NCBI GenBank assembly: GCA_016711505.1
Contig: JADJSV010000001.1
Location: 248,001 to 312,000, forward strand
Reading direction: 5' to 3'
Origin: Bacteroidota bacterium
GTDB lineage: Bacteria; Bacteroidota; Bacteroidia; AKYH767-A; 2013-40CM-41-45
DNA length: 64,000 nt
Position 1 is the first letter of the stretch. Each line of letters starts with the position of its first letter. The translations under genes were made by a program, and so were the position numbers. The notes beneath the pieces were generated by a model that searched no databases, had not been told where the DNA came from, and was given only the letters and a program-made list of their open reading frames with translations. Shown one piece after another: positions 44,233 through 53,746 of this stretch.

Positions 44233-45101
44233 TAATAAACTACTTTGAAATTATCGAAATATAAATTCGCTGAAACCAATGCTGAAGGTTTTTCAGCGTG
44301 TATATAGAATTTATATGAAGTTCCTTCATTGGTTACACCACCAAGATCGTTTACATTTATATAGATTTTTTTCCAATCACCGGATGCTCTGATATTTAAC
44401 AGGTCTTGTTTAACAATTGTAAATGTTGTTATGAAAGTCCCGATAGTAAAATCGACATCAGATTTGTAATTCAGTTCTATATAGGTCAGTGAATTTAATG
44501 GTAGAGTGAAAGGTATAACAGAAGCAACTTCAAAGATCGTATTTGAATCTGCCAGAGTTACCATCCCCGAATTTCCTTCGAAAACATTTGGATCCGGTGC
44601 AGTAATAATTGTTAATGGGGTATTGCCTGTAGTTGTACTTACAAGGTCAAGACTTGCATCTTCAAAATCTTCCTTATTGGGATATGTGTTGAAAGAATTG
44701 TAAAATATTTTAGGTAATACGTTATAGGTTTCTCCGACATTCATAGTCATGGTGGTGTCGAAAGAATCATATTTTACATACGAAGTTCTCAGACTTGAAA
44801 TACCGTTCTCAATAATCCCTGCGCGGATTGTAATACTGTGCTGTCCACCATCGGCAATTGGAATTTTACATGGTATCGGAAAAGTTCCAAGATAAACTCC
44901 GTCAACTATTACCCAGGCATCAGTGATCTTGTTTGAGTTACTTCCTGAAACAGCAAAATCAGAAGTTACCCTGAAACTGTCAATTTGAAGATAAGTAGGT
45001 GATGGACCGGCAGGCTCAATAATAGAACAAGAAGAAAATAATACCACTGAAATGAAAAGTGTGGCTAGCAGTGAGGAAAAAATAGTTGAGTTAACTTTCA
45101 T
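44232..45101 (-). CDS. hypothetical lipoprotein
   Basis: 289 residues. Lipobox LFSSC with C25 as the lipidated cysteine. I do not recognise a family. It is beta-rich, with a PEGA-like start (about 55-125, 'AWVIDGVYLGTFPIPCKIPI'-like phrases in which a small ligand-type loop is followed by 'HSITIRAG') and a jellyroll-like C-terminal half ending in ANLYFDNFKVVY, a strand pattern of carbohydrate-binding modules. It is placed between a Gfo/Idh oxidoreductase (7 bases upstream) and the WbaP-type transferase (1-base overlap), so a role in exopolysaccharide handling is likely but inferred only from context. Confidence 0.75.
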   Translation of the reverse strand: MKVNSTIFSSLLATLFISVVLFSSCSIIEPAGPSPTYLQIDSFRVTSDFAVSGSNSNKITDAWVIVDGVYLGTFPIPCKIPIADGGQHSITIRAGIIENGISSLRTSYVKYDSFDTTMTMNVGETYNVLPKIFYNSFNTYPNKEDFEDASLDLVSTTTGNTPLTIITAPDPNVFEGNSGMVTLADSNTIFEVASVIPFTLPLNSLTYIELNYKSDVDFTIGTFITTFTIVKQDLLNIRASGDWKKIYINVNDLGGVTNEGTSYKFYIHAEKPSALVSANLYFDNFKVVY

Positions 45102-45108
45102 ATACTTA

Positions 45109-46095
45109 TTATGCTAAAACATTCAATGAAGAATTGATCTTATCCATTATCTGATGTGCAACAACAAGTGCCTGGTAACCTTCATCTATTGTAACGGCGG
45201 TTGTACTGTCTGTCTGAATAGCATCGATAAATTGTTCCAGTTCCATTTTAATTGCATTTGACTCTTCAACTTTTGGTTGATCAAAGTAGATGATCTTTGA
45301 ACCTTTATTATTTCCCAGATCGATTGTAATATCTAATGGTCCTGGTTCTCCAACCAGATTCTTCAAACGAACAACTTCGGTTTTTCTTTTGAGAAAATCT
45401 ACTGATATATACGCATCCCGCTGAAAGAATCTGCTCTTTCTCATATTCTTTAAAGAGATCCTGCTTGCTGTTAAATTTGCAACACAACCATTGTCGAATT
45501 CTATTCTTGCATTGGCAATGTCTGCGGTATCACTTACAACTGCAACGCCACTGGCATTGATCTTTTTTATCGGTGATTTAACTGCACTCAGAATAATGTC
45601 AATGTCATGGATCATCAGATCATGTACAACTGACACATCAGTTCCCCGTGGATTGAATTCCGCCAGTCTGTGAGTCTCGATGAACAATGGTTGATTCAGA
45701 TAATCTTTAGCAGCCAGAAAGGCCGGATTGAATCGTTCAACATGACCTACCTGTGCTTTTACTCCGGCTTCAGTCACAAGTGAAACCAGTTTCTTTCCTT
45801 CGTTTACAGTGTGCGTAATAGGTTTCTCTATAAACACATGCCTGGAAGCTCTAAGTGCTTTAGATGCGCATTCAAAATGAGCTACAGTAGGTGTAACAAT
45901 GTCAATTGCATCAGACAACTCTATTAACTCGTCATAACTCTCGATAAATGGAATTCCTGATTCCAGGCTGTAAGCCCGGCCGTACTCAATATTTGAGTCA
46001 TAAAAGCCAACAAGCTCTGCTTGTGGAATCTCCTTTAAGAGTCGCATATGGATCTTTCCTAAATGTCCGGCTCCGATCACTCCAATTTTCAACAT
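45109..46095 (-). CDS. Gfo/Idh/MocA family oxidoreductase
   Basis: A 328-residue NAD(P)-dependent sugar oxidoreductase from ATG 46095 (MLKIGVIGAGHLGKIH), which begins exactly at the Rossmann strand; the longer frame from 46137 adds 14 residues without family support. The dinucleotide motif is GAGHLG and the catalytic-site block is HVFIEKPITHT, followed by 'VGHVERFNPAFLA', typical for sugar-nucleotide or inositol-type members. In this operon it probably oxidises or epimerises a sugar for polysaccharide synthesis. The gene opens the operon lipoprotein - WbaP-type transferase - dehydrogenase. Confidence 0.9.
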   Translation of the reverse strand: MLKIGVIGAGHLGKIHMRLLKEIPQAELVGFYDSNIEYGRAYSLESGIPFIESYDELIELSDAIDIVTPTVAHFECASKALRASRHVFIEKPITHTVNEGKKLVSLVTEAGVKAQVGHVERFNPAFLAAKDYLNQPLFIETHRLAEFNPRGTDVSVVHDLMIHDIDIILSAVKSPIKKINASGVAVVSDTADIANARIEFDNGCVANLTASRISLKNMRKSRFFQRDAYISVDFLKRKTEVVRLKNLVGEPGPLDITIDLGNNKGSKIIYFDQPKVEESNAIKMELEQFIDAIQTDSTTAVTIDEGYQALVVAHQIMDKINSSLNVLA

Positions 46096-46247
46096 CTTCG
46101 AGGTTTCAGTTTTTATAAAGTGTCGCGAAATTAACAAATATTACTGCCTTAAACCAACTTACTTCAAAGGTTTTGATACATGACTTTGTTAATATTTCCA
46201 TAAATTTAATGAAAATAGAAGCAATCGTTAATGTTACTTTGTAGAAT

Positions 46248-46913
46248 ATGATTCGTTTACCGGAAGACAATTTCAAGCATCAAGGGATGCGGAAAAAACT
46301 TATTGACCTAATTAAGTCAAAAGGCATTGAAAATGAGGATGTTCTGAATGCTATGATGCGCGTTCCCCGTCATTTTTTTCTTGAACAGGCATTTTTAAAT
46401 CAGGCTTATTCTGATCATGCTTTTCAGATCGGGGCCGGACAAACCATTTCTCAGCCATACACTGTTGCTTATCAAACGGCTTTGTTAAATATTAAGAAAG
46501 GTGATAAAGTTCTGGAGATTGGGACCGGAAGCGGATATCAGACCAGCGTTTTGGTAGAACTAGGTGCTAAGGTATTTTCAATTGAACGACAAAAAGAACT
46601 TTTTGACAGAACCAAAGAGCTGTTACCTGCAATGGGCTATTCTCCAAAATTATTTTATGGTGATGGTTATAAAGGCTTACCCGGATACGCACCATTCGAC
46701 AAAATTCTGATCACATGCGGAGCACCTTTTATACCTGAAGAATTGATCAAACAATTAAAAGTAGGAGGGATCATGGTCATTCCTGTTGGAGCGGGAGAAG
46801 TACAGGTCATGAATCTCATCACAAAAATTTCCGAAACCGATATCGAAAAAAAGGAACTGAAGAATTTTAAATTTGTTCCGATGCTCGAAAATAAAGAATG
46901 GGGGAAACATTAA
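46248..46913 (+). CDS. pcm: protein-L-isoaspartate O-methyltransferase
   Basis: Repairs isoaspartyl residues in damaged proteins using S-adenosylmethionine. 221 residues. The family signature VPRHFFLEQAF (39-49), the substrate loop QTISQPYTVA (65-74) and the SAM motif KVLEIGTGSGYQT (87-99) are all present; 'DKILITCGAP' is the later SAM-fold strand. It stands alone on the plus strand, divergent from the Gfo/Idh gene and followed by a terminator. Confidence 0.95.
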   Translation: MIRLPEDNFKHQGMRKKLIDLIKSKGIENEDVLNAMMRVPRHFFLEQAFLNQAYSDHAFQIGAGQTISQPYTVAYQTALLNIKKGDKVLEIGTGSGYQTSVLVELGAKVFSIERQKELFDRTKELLPAMGYSPKLFYGDGYKGLPGYAPFDKILITCGAPFIPEELIKQLKVGGIMVIPVGAGEVQVMNLITKISETDIEKKELKNFKFVPMLENKEWGKH

Positions 46914-46937
46914 TTAATAATTATAATGAATAATAAG

Positions 46938-46963
46938 GTCCTGCTTCAGCGGGACTTTTTTTT
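46938..46963 (+). terminator. terminator of pcm
   Basis: Stem GTCCTGC / GCGGGAC (one G-T pair) with loop TTCA and an eight-T run, 25 bases after the stop codon. Confidence 0.85.
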
Positions 46964-47130
46964 GGCTGAGTATATCCTGTGTTGAATTTTTAAACATGGA
47001 GAACATAAAAGAAATAAAGGAGAAAAAAGAGTCATCTCCTTTTTCTCCCTTTTTCCCTCAATTTTCTCCGTGTTAAAAAAATTCCGTATTTTATTTTTAA
47101 CGAATAACAAAAACGAATAATGAAAACGAA

Positions 47131-47169
47131 AAAAGGCAGTCTGGTAAATTTTCTCCGGACTGCCTTTTT
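47131..47169 (-). terminator. terminator of the susC-susD operon
   Basis: Arms AAAAGGCAGTC and GACTGCCTTTTT around a 16-nt loop, followed on the minus strand by a T run, 18 bases after the susD stop codon. Confidence 0.85.
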
Positions 47170-47186
47170 TCATTATTAATTATTAA

Positions 47187-48725
47187 TTAATCAACATCCC
47201 ACCACAAACGAGTTTCCTGTAGATCAGGGCCCTGATTTGAAATGGCAGCATTATAGTTTCCACTATTCAATGTTTGTTCATCAAGCGGATACTTGATACG
47301 TAGTGGAATTCCTGAACCATCAAGAACACCATCAGCAGGCATTTGAAGAATACCGAAATCAAGTCTTCTCCATTCTGTCCAACCTTGTGTTCCCTGATTG
47401 AAAAGAGCCATCCATTTTTGTTTACCGATTACTCTCTCCCATGTAGAATCCGCTGTTGCAAAATCCACAGATGGTTGAGCAAGGTAGGTACTAATTTCTG
47501 TAGGGGTTGCCGGAGTACCATTAAGTGTAGTCCAGAATTCAATACTAGCAGAAACACCTGCATCATAATGCGACCTCGCATCTCCGCCCGGTACTGCCCA
47601 ATTTCTTGATGCAGCTTCAGCAAGCATAAACTCTACTTGAGCATAATCAAGATAAATTCCCGGGAGATCGGCTGAAAGTGTAAGGTCTGATCTTTGTGAA
47701 ACTTGTGAGTTAGGAGTTGCTGCAGCATTTCCTTCGCTCAGACCATAAACTTCACCAACATAATTTCCTGTTGCGGTAGCAGGTAGAAACCATGTAGGAA
47801 GACGCGGATCGTTCTGTGCAAGCAAAATGTCAATCAAAACATTGCTACCTGCATAATCATTACGATTATCGATATACCTATTACCGTAGATTGGGTTGGC
47901 GTCTGTTCCTTCACCATAAGGGAATAATGCATTATCTGCATTTGAAGTAAATGCACCATTTGCTGCTGCTGCTTCAAACTCAGTTCTAGCAGTGGCTGCA
48001 ACACTTGGTACATCTGCCATGCGTAGGGCTACACGCATCTTTACTGAATTTCCAAACTTTCTCCAAAGATCCATATCACCACCATAGATAAGATCGTTTA
48101 CCGGTCCGGCTTCACCTGTGTTGATCAATGCAATTGCCTCATTGATCTCAGACATTAGTCCTGAATAAATTTCAGACTGAGAATCATATTTAGGTGCGCG
48201 GAATTCATCAGGTTTCAATGCTTGAGAATAAGGAATGTCACCCCAGGCATCTGTCATGTTCTGAATAATCCAGACACGAAGAATTGTCGCAGCAGCAATT
48301 TGATTTGCTGGAAATCCGGAGACAGAACTTCCTGCCGGATCTGATTGACATTTCTGAATGATTGTATTCAATTCATTCAATCCGCCAACTAATAATCCGT
48401 CTCCCGGATCATTTAAGCCACCGGAATAAAACAGTCCCCAATATGCATTTGTAATTGCTGTACGGAACTGGTAACGGCTTTCAGAAGAGTATTGATTCGA
48501 TGACCAATATTGTGCAAGCTGGTTGCCCATGTTGGCACCCCACCATACATCAACTGAATTGTCCATGATCCCTCTTTGTGCTCCAACTAATAAATAGCTA
48601 TTAGGAACTTCACGCGGATTATTCGGATCATCATTGTATGTGTCAAAATTCTTTTCACACGAACTTAGCACTAAAGCAAGGCCCGTCAGAAGAACTGCTG
48701 ATCTTTTATATATGATTTTTTTCAT
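47187..48725 (-). CDS. SusD/RagB family nutrient-binding lipoprotein
   Basis: 512 residues. Lipobox LVLSSC with the lipidated cysteine near residue 23, then DPNNPREVPNSYLL and a TPR-type helical fold as in SusD-like proteins (PF12771 type), ending in a 'RLWWDV' segment. It forms the lid of an outer-membrane transporter with the SusC protein upstream (23-base gap). Such pairs import glycans or, in the PF12771 group, other oligomers; no glycoside hydrolase is nearby, so the nutrient is unknown. The stop codon lies in ATTAATT-type words. Confidence 0.93.
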   Translation of the reverse strand: MKKIIYKRSAVLLTGLALVLSSCEKNFDTYNDDPNNPREVPNSYLLVGAQRGIMDNSVDVWWGANMGNQLAQYWSSNQYSSESRYQFRTAITNAYWGLFYSGGLNDPGDGLLVGGLNELNTIIQKCQSDPAGSSVSGFPANQIAAATILRVWIIQNMTDAWGDIPYSQALKPDEFRAPKYDSQSEIYSGLMSEINEAIALINTGEAGPVNDLIYGGDMDLWRKFGNSVKMRVALRMADVPSVAATARTEFEAAAANGAFTSNADNALFPYGEGTDANPIYGNRYIDNRNDYAGSNVLIDILLAQNDPRLPTWFLPATATGNYVGEVYGLSEGNAAATPNSQVSQRSDLTLSADLPGIYLDYAQVEFMLAEAASRNWAVPGGDARSHYDAGVSASIEFWTTLNGTPATPTEISTYLAQPSVDFATADSTWERVIGKQKWMALFNQGTQGWTEWRRLDFGILQMPADGVLDGSGIPLRIKYPLDEQTLNSGNYNAAISNQGPDLQETRLWWDVD

Positions 48726-48748
48726 TTTTCTGTTTTTAAAGTTCTTGA

Positions 48749-51700
48749 TTAGAATCTAACGTTTAATGTTACTCCATAAGTTCTTTCTGTAGGAAGCTGA
48801 GCACCTTCCAGACCTTGAACGTTGCTTGTAGAAACAGCTGATTCAGGATCGATGTTCGGAACATTTTTGTGAAGGATAGCCAGATTTCTTCCAACTAAAG
48901 AAACTGAAACTCCCTGGATAGATGATTTCAGGAATAATTTTTTTGGAAGTGCATAAGTCAATGAGAGTTCACGGAACTTGATGAATGAAGCATCATAAAC
49001 ATCAGCTGCAGTGATCACATATCCACCATCAAGGAAGAAGTGGTCAATAGCTGCGATAGAAGTTGTGTTTGGTGTTCCATTTGATATAGGATTTCCTAGA
49101 TCATCTACTCCTGTTTGTTCTACACCTTCAAGGATCAGTCCGTTTTCACGAATTCCACCCTCTGCTGTTTCTTTCAAAGTACCTGAGTATTTACCCCACA
49201 TGTTTGTCATTGAGAATAGCTTTCCACCATCCTGGAAATCGATCAATCCAAATAAACGGAAGCCTTTGTATTCAAACCATGTACTTACACCACCTGTAAA
49301 GTTTGGAAGCACTGATCCAAGCGGTTGAACTTTTGCAGTTCTTGCATAAGCACCACCATCAATGATGTGATTTCCGTTTGCATCATAAGCATAATCATAA
49401 CCTACGATCTGACCAAATGCCATACCCGGACGAGCTTCGAATGTTGCGGAGAAAGGAGCGTTTTGAATACGTAGACTTTGTGTTTCATTACCGTTCTCAT
49501 CAGTGAATAATTTTTCAACCATGTTTGTGTTTTTAGCGTAGTTAACTCCAACGCCCCAAACAAAACCTGATTTAGTTTTGATCACCTGACCATCGATCTG
49601 TAACTCTATACCTTTGTTGCTGATCTCAGCTGCATTATAGAATTTAGAAGTGTATCCTGTAGAAAGAGATTGCTGTACTGCGAAGATTACATCTTTAGAA
49701 GTCGTGTTATAATATGTGAAGTCTAAATTGATTCTTCCTTCTAAGAAGATTAACTGTGTTCCGATTTCAATTGAACTTGTTTTTTCAGGTTGTAATTCGG
49801 AATTATTTGCAATATTTGGAACAATTGCAGTAGCAAAACCTGCAAAGTTACTGGAAACCACAGGACGTGTTGCGGTTGATGCATATGGAACCGGATCGAT
49901 AGCAGTATTTGCCCATCCTAATCTTAGTTTACCCAGACTTAACCATTTTGCTTTGATGAATTCAGAATAAAGGAAACTTGCAGTTGCAGAAGGATAGAAG
50001 TAAGAGTTATTATCTGCTGGTAACGTTGAACTCCAGTCATTTCTTCCTGTTAAATCAAGATATAAGAATGATTTGTAAGCAAATGAAGCACTTGCATAAA
50101 GTGAATTTCTGCGAAGTCTTGATTTAAGTGGAGTTGAAAGTAGATTTCCAACTGAATTAGTTAAATTATAATATTCAGGAACATTTAGACCGCCTTGTGT
50201 TTCAATATAATTATTTTCAGATTTTCTGTCCTGTCTGTTTGCACCAACGAAAGCTGTCAGGTTAAGTGAAGAACTAAGCTCTGTTTTATAATTCAACTTC
50301 ATTTCATAGTTGTTTTCATTGAAGAAAATGTTTTGTTCCAGATATTCTGATGTATTTACACCACCTTTAGCAATACGCTCCTGACGGTTATCATTGTAAT
50401 AGTCAGTTTTGATTGCTCCTGATAATGATAATTTTGGAGTGAACTCGTAATTTAATGCAGCAGCACCATAAACACGGTTACGCTGATCTGTTTCATAATT
50501 TTCATAAGCTACCCAATATGGATTATCCCAGTAGAGTGGAGTAAGATCAGTTTCAGAATTCATATTCCATGTACGCTGACTTCCATCCGGATTAGTGTAG
50601 TCTTTCAATTGTTCCATGTCTAACTGACGTTCCCACCATTGTGTGAAATTTGAAGTAAGGTTATTGTAACCTGTTTGCGGACGACCTTTGCCATTTGCTC
50701 CAACATAATTTACACTCAAGGTACTTGAGATCTTTGGAGTGAATTTGTTAGACCCGTTAAAGCTGAAAATATTTCTGTTGATCTTTGAATTAGGAACTGT
50801 TCCTGTTTGATTAAAGTTTGTATAAGACAAACGATATTTTGTAAGTTCATTACCACCATCAACTGAAACGTTATTGTTTGTTGTAACACCTGTTTCGAAG
50901 AAGTCTTTGATGTTATCCGGATGAGCTACCCAAGGTGTAAGTTTTCCATAGTTCGGCATACTTGGATAGTAGCTATCCCACTGACGTACTAACTGGCCTT
51001 CTAATTTCGGGCCCCAGCTTCCATCATATTCAAAATTCGAACGAAGTTGAGTCGGATCAAGATCACTAACGATAAAGTCAGGACTTGCACCACCACCATA
51101 AAGATCCTGATATTCAGGTAATACGGCTACTTTACTGAAAGTGATACCTGAAGATAGAGATACTCCGATTGGATTTTTTCCGCCAGCGACACGTGTACTT
51201 CCTTTTTTAGTTGTGATAATTACCACACCATTGGCTCCCTGAGAGCCATAAAGTGCAGTTGCAGAAGCACCTTTAAGTACGTTAATGGTTTCAATGTCGT
51301 CAGGATTGATATCCTGAGCAGCATTACCATAATCGTAACCTAATGCACCACGAGCCTGATCAAGTGTTGTAAAATTTCCATTGTTTACAGGAACTCCATC
51401 AACAACGAAAAGTGGTTGATTCTCATAAGAGATCGAACGAACTCCACGAAGTAGAATTCTTGAGGAACCACCAATATTGGAAGATCCTGAAATTGTTACA
51501 CCGGCAACACGACCTTGAAGTGAATTGATGAAGTTTCCTTCTTTTGCAACGGAAATGTCATCACCTTTTACTTGCTGTGTAGCATAACCTAATGACTTCT
51601 GCTCTCTGGTAACTCCAAGGGCAGTTACTACCACTTGATTCAATTGTTGAATGTTTGGTTCAAGTGTAACGTTCACAACATCCGATGCAGTAAGATCAAA

Positions 51701-51949
51701 TGTTTTTGTCATAAAGCCAATTCCGGAGATTTGAATTTGCTTCGCATCGGCGGGTACACCAACTTTGAAATTCCCATCAATATCAGTTGTGGTTCCGACG
51801 GTTGTCCCGACGACCAGAACAGTCACACCGGGTATACCTAGATTATCTTGCGAGGAGATAACCTTTCCGGTGATTTGTCTTTCTTGCGCATGCACTTGCA
51901 GACTAAAGAATGCAAGCATTAGCGCGAATAGCGTAAGTGCTTTTCTCAT
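48749..51949 (-). CDS. SusC/RagA family TonB-linked outer membrane receptor
   Basis: 1066 residues: signal peptide (about 1-21), carboxypeptidase-regulatory-like domain (about 25-110, GIPGVTVLVVGTTVGT and TDIDGNFKV), plug domain (about 115-240, 'NSLQGRVAGVTISGSS', LFVVDGVPV, LKGASATALYGSQGANGVV) and a 22-stranded-type barrel ending in YGVTLNVRF, whose terminal aromatic fits insertion by BAM. It imports a large nutrient with the SusD partner and TonB energy. It is transcribed leftward from a 434-base divergent region. Confidence 0.96.
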   Translation of the reverse strand: MRKALTLFALMLAFFSLQVHAQERQITGKVISSQDNLGIPGVTVLVVGTTVGTTTDIDGNFKVGVPADAKQIQISGIGFMTKTFDLTASDVVNVTLEPNIQQLNQVVVTALGVTREQKSLGYATQQVKGDDISVAKEGNFINSLQGRVAGVTISGSSNIGGSSRILLRGVRSISYENQPLFVVDGVPVNNGNFTTLDQARGALGYDYGNAAQDINPDDIETINVLKGASATALYGSQGANGVVIITTKKGSTRVAGGKNPIGVSLSSGITFSKVAVLPEYQDLYGGGASPDFIVSDLDPTQLRSNFEYDGSWGPKLEGQLVRQWDSYYPSMPNYGKLTPWVAHPDNIKDFFETGVTTNNNVSVDGGNELTKYRLSYTNFNQTGTVPNSKINRNIFSFNGSNKFTPKISSTLSVNYVGANGKGRPQTGYNNLTSNFTQWWERQLDMEQLKDYTNPDGSQRTWNMNSETDLTPLYWDNPYWVAYENYETDQRNRVYGAAALNYEFTPKLSLSGAIKTDYYNDNRQERIAKGGVNTSEYLEQNIFFNENNYEMKLNYKTELSSSLNLTAFVGANRQDRKSENNYIETQGGLNVPEYYNLTNSVGNLLSTPLKSRLRRNSLYASASFAYKSFLYLDLTGRNDWSSTLPADNNSYFYPSATASFLYSEFIKAKWLSLGKLRLGWANTAIDPVPYASTATRPVVSSNFAGFATAIVPNIANNSELQPEKTSSIEIGTQLIFLEGRINLDFTYYNTTSKDVIFAVQQSLSTGYTSKFYNAAEISNKGIELQIDGQVIKTKSGFVWGVGVNYAKNTNMVEKLFTDENGNETQSLRIQNAPFSATFEARPGMAFGQIVGYDYAYDANGNHIIDGGAYARTAKVQPLGSVLPNFTGGVSTWFEYKGFRLFGLIDFQDGGKLFSMTNMWGKYSGTLKETAEGGIRENGLILEGVEQTGVDDLGNPISNGTPNTTSIAAIDHFFLDGGYVITAADVYDASFIKFRELSLTYALPKKLFLKSSIQGVSVSLVGRNLAILHKNVPNIDPESAVSTSNVQGLEGAQLPTERTYGVTLNVRF

Positions 51950-52303
51950 AGAGGTTAGATTTGGTTAAACGAATTCCTTAAATTTTGTCTAATTTAAAGA
52001 ATTACTAATTAGATTAACAAAATTTAACCTAAATTCTTTATTAACAATTTTATAATGTTCTGATATTAAATTTATTCATTTCATTAATGTTAATGAAATT
52101 TGTGCTTTAAAAGTGACAATTATCGGTTGATTTGAGTTTTTTCAATAAAAACTGTAAGGAATTTACAATATTTGAAACATTTAACCGACAAATGAGATTA
52201 ACAGGATGTAAGAATGGATTTGTTAAATTAGTTTAAAGTGGAATTTTATACTACTGACTACAAGCCTAATGAACATGCGCTAGTTCAAAACTAATCTGAA
52301 TAC
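51950..52303. other. divergent intergenic region, AT-rich
   Basis: Between susC and the beta-barrel gene; the first part of a 434-base gap. No gene, RNA or clear repeat. The susC promoter must lie here but no full TTG/TAnnTTTG match was found on the minus strand. Confidence 0.4.
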
Positions 52304-52335
52304 TTGACTAGTGTTACAATCCCCGCTTAAATTTG
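52304..52335 (+). promoter_or_regulatory. Bacteroidota-type promoter of the beta-barrel gene
   Basis: TTG at 52304-52306 and TAAATTTG at 52328-52335, 21 bases apart, match the -33/-7 consensus (TTG, TAnnTTTG) exactly. The ATG follows about 40-50 bases downstream. Confidence 0.55.
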
Positions 52336-52383
52336 CCCTCAATATTTACCAATTAAACCAAAAAAACACAGAAAAATGAAAAA

Positions 52384-53088
52384 ATGATTATTTCTGCAGC
52401 ACTAGTTTGCCTTGCCGGTGTAACTTATGCTCAAAAACCAGTTGCCGGAGATGTTACCGGTGAAGTACAGTTGAATTTTCAAACAGGAGTAGCTCCTATC
52501 GGAATTTTTTCTCCTGATTTTAAAGCACGTTATTTCTTAGCCGACGACATGGCTCTTCGCCTGAATCTTGGAATTACAACAAGCAGCACTTCAAGTGACT
52601 ATGCTGAAAATTCAACAGATACTGCTGAGATCGGAACTTTAGACAGAAGTAGCTCTACTTTCAAAATCGGAGTAGGAATTGAAAAGCATTTCGCTGGAAC
52701 AACTCGTCTTTCTCCTTACGTGGGTGCTGCGATTTCATTCTCTACTAGCTCTAACAGTGCAGATGAAACAAACGTTGCTCAAGATCCATTTACACTTCAG
52801 TACGGTTATGCTCAAGGTGTAACTACAACTGTGGATGGTCCTTCTTCAACAACTTTCGGTATTGGTATCCTTGCAGGTGCTGATTACTATTTTGTTGATC
52901 ATATTTATCTTGGAATAGAAGGCGGTTTAGGTTTTTCAACAACTAGTGATGGTGAAAGAACATCAACAACTGTTGTTGCTCAACCGGGGGTTCCAACAAC
53001 AACTACTACTTCAATCACACGTGGTGGAAGTGAATCAGGAATTGGTCACAACTACAATGCAGGTCTTCGTTTAGGATTTGTATTCTAG
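52384..53088 (+). CDS. outer membrane beta-barrel protein
   Basis: 234 residues with signal sequence MIISAALVCLAGVTYAQ and a small beta barrel (OmpA-like/OMP_b-brl type) ending in 'AGLRLGFVF' with a terminal Phe. The called start gives a signal peptide without the usual basic end; ATG 52376 followed by an A6 run would give MKK-MIIS... if one A were added (52379-52384), which is the likely real start. Ser/Thr-rich loops occur near 45-75 and 180-215. Function unknown. It has a good promoter and a terminator. Confidence 0.8.
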   Translation: MIISAALVCLAGVTYAQKPVAGDVTGEVQLNFQTGVAPIGIFSPDFKARYFLADDMALRLNLGITTSSTSSDYAENSTDTAEIGTLDRSSSTFKIGVGIEKHFAGTTRLSPYVGAAISFSTSSNSADETNVAQDPFTLQYGYAQGVTTTVDGPSSTTFGIGILAGADYYFVDHIYLGIEGGLGFSTTSDGERTSTTVVAQPGVPTTTTTSITRGGSESGIGHNYNAGLRLGFVF

Positions 53089-53105
53089 TCCATACTCAAT
53101 AATTT

Positions 53106-53145
53106 AAAAAGCGGGTTGGTACATGTACCGACCCGCTTTTTTTTT
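53106..53145 (+). terminator. terminator of the beta-barrel gene
   Basis: Nearly perfect palindrome: AAAAAGCGGGT, GGTACATGTACC, ACCCGCTTTTT, followed by more T's (nine in all after CCCGC), 17 bases after the stop codon. Confidence 0.9.
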
Positions 53146-53260
53146 AACTAATAAATGGATAGTGAATAACGAATAATGGCGTTACGGAAAGTATTAGCTT
53201 TCTGAAACGCCATTATTCGTTATTCGTTATTAGTTACTCGTTATTCACTATTCGTTAAAG
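53146..53260. repeat. heptad hairpin array (TTATTCG words)
   Basis: Words TAGTGAA, TAACGAA, TAATGGC on the left; TATTCGT, TATTCGT, TATTAGT, TACTCGT, TATTCAC, TATTCGT on the right. The inner arms AATAATGGCGTT and AACGCCATTATT pair perfectly over 12 bp. The array ends directly at the smpB stop codon (53261). Confidence 0.85.
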
Positions 53261-53710
53261 TCAGCGGCTGACACGCGCGATCTCCCTCTGCTGATCCTTC
53301 TTCTTAATGTCTTCCCGCTTATCAAAAGTCTTCTTTCCTCTCGCTAATGCAATCTCTAATTTAGCAAGTCCGCGCTCATTGAAGAATAACTGTATAGGAA
53401 TGATCGTAACCCCTTTTTCTTTTAACTTAGACTGAATCTTCACCAACTCTGTTTTGTTCAGCAGAAGCTTGCGTAATCGCTTTGGCTCGTGATTATTATA
53501 TGATCCTTGCTTGTACTCGGAGATATGCATATTCTTAACCCAAAGATCGCCGTTTGCTAAAATGCAAAATGAATCACTCAGTGTAGCTTTACCTTCACGA
53601 ATAGCTTTTACTTCTGTGCCTGTCAGCATGATACCTGCTGTAAACGAAAGTATAAAACTATATTCGAATGCTGCTTTTTTATTCTTAATATTGATCTGCT
53701 CCCTGGTCAT
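53261..53710 (-). CDS. smpB: SsrA-binding protein
   Basis: Partner of tmRNA in rescuing stalled ribosomes. 149 residues, normal length. Family features: INIKNKKAAFEYSF and GIMLTGTEVKAIREGKATL near the N-terminus, DSFCILANGDLWVKNMHI, and the basic C-terminus GKKTFDKREDIKKKDQQREIAR. tmRNA itself was not found in the window. It lies 36 bases downstream of the mntH gene. Confidence 0.97.
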   Translation of the reverse strand: MTREQINIKNKKAAFEYSFILSFTAGIMLTGTEVKAIREGKATLSDSFCILANGDLWVKNMHISEYKQGSYNNHEPKRLRKLLLNKTELVKIQSKLKEKGVTIIPIQLFFNERGLAKLEIALARGKKTFDKREDIKKKDQQREIARVSR

Positions 53711-53746
53711 ATGCGCCCGTAAAAGTACAAATTGATTCGGGTTCTT

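Noticed and set aside
53146..53260. CRISPR-like array (also 23215-23459 and 58241-58295)
   Set aside because: Units are 7 nt and degenerate, there are no spacers of uniform length and no cas genes.
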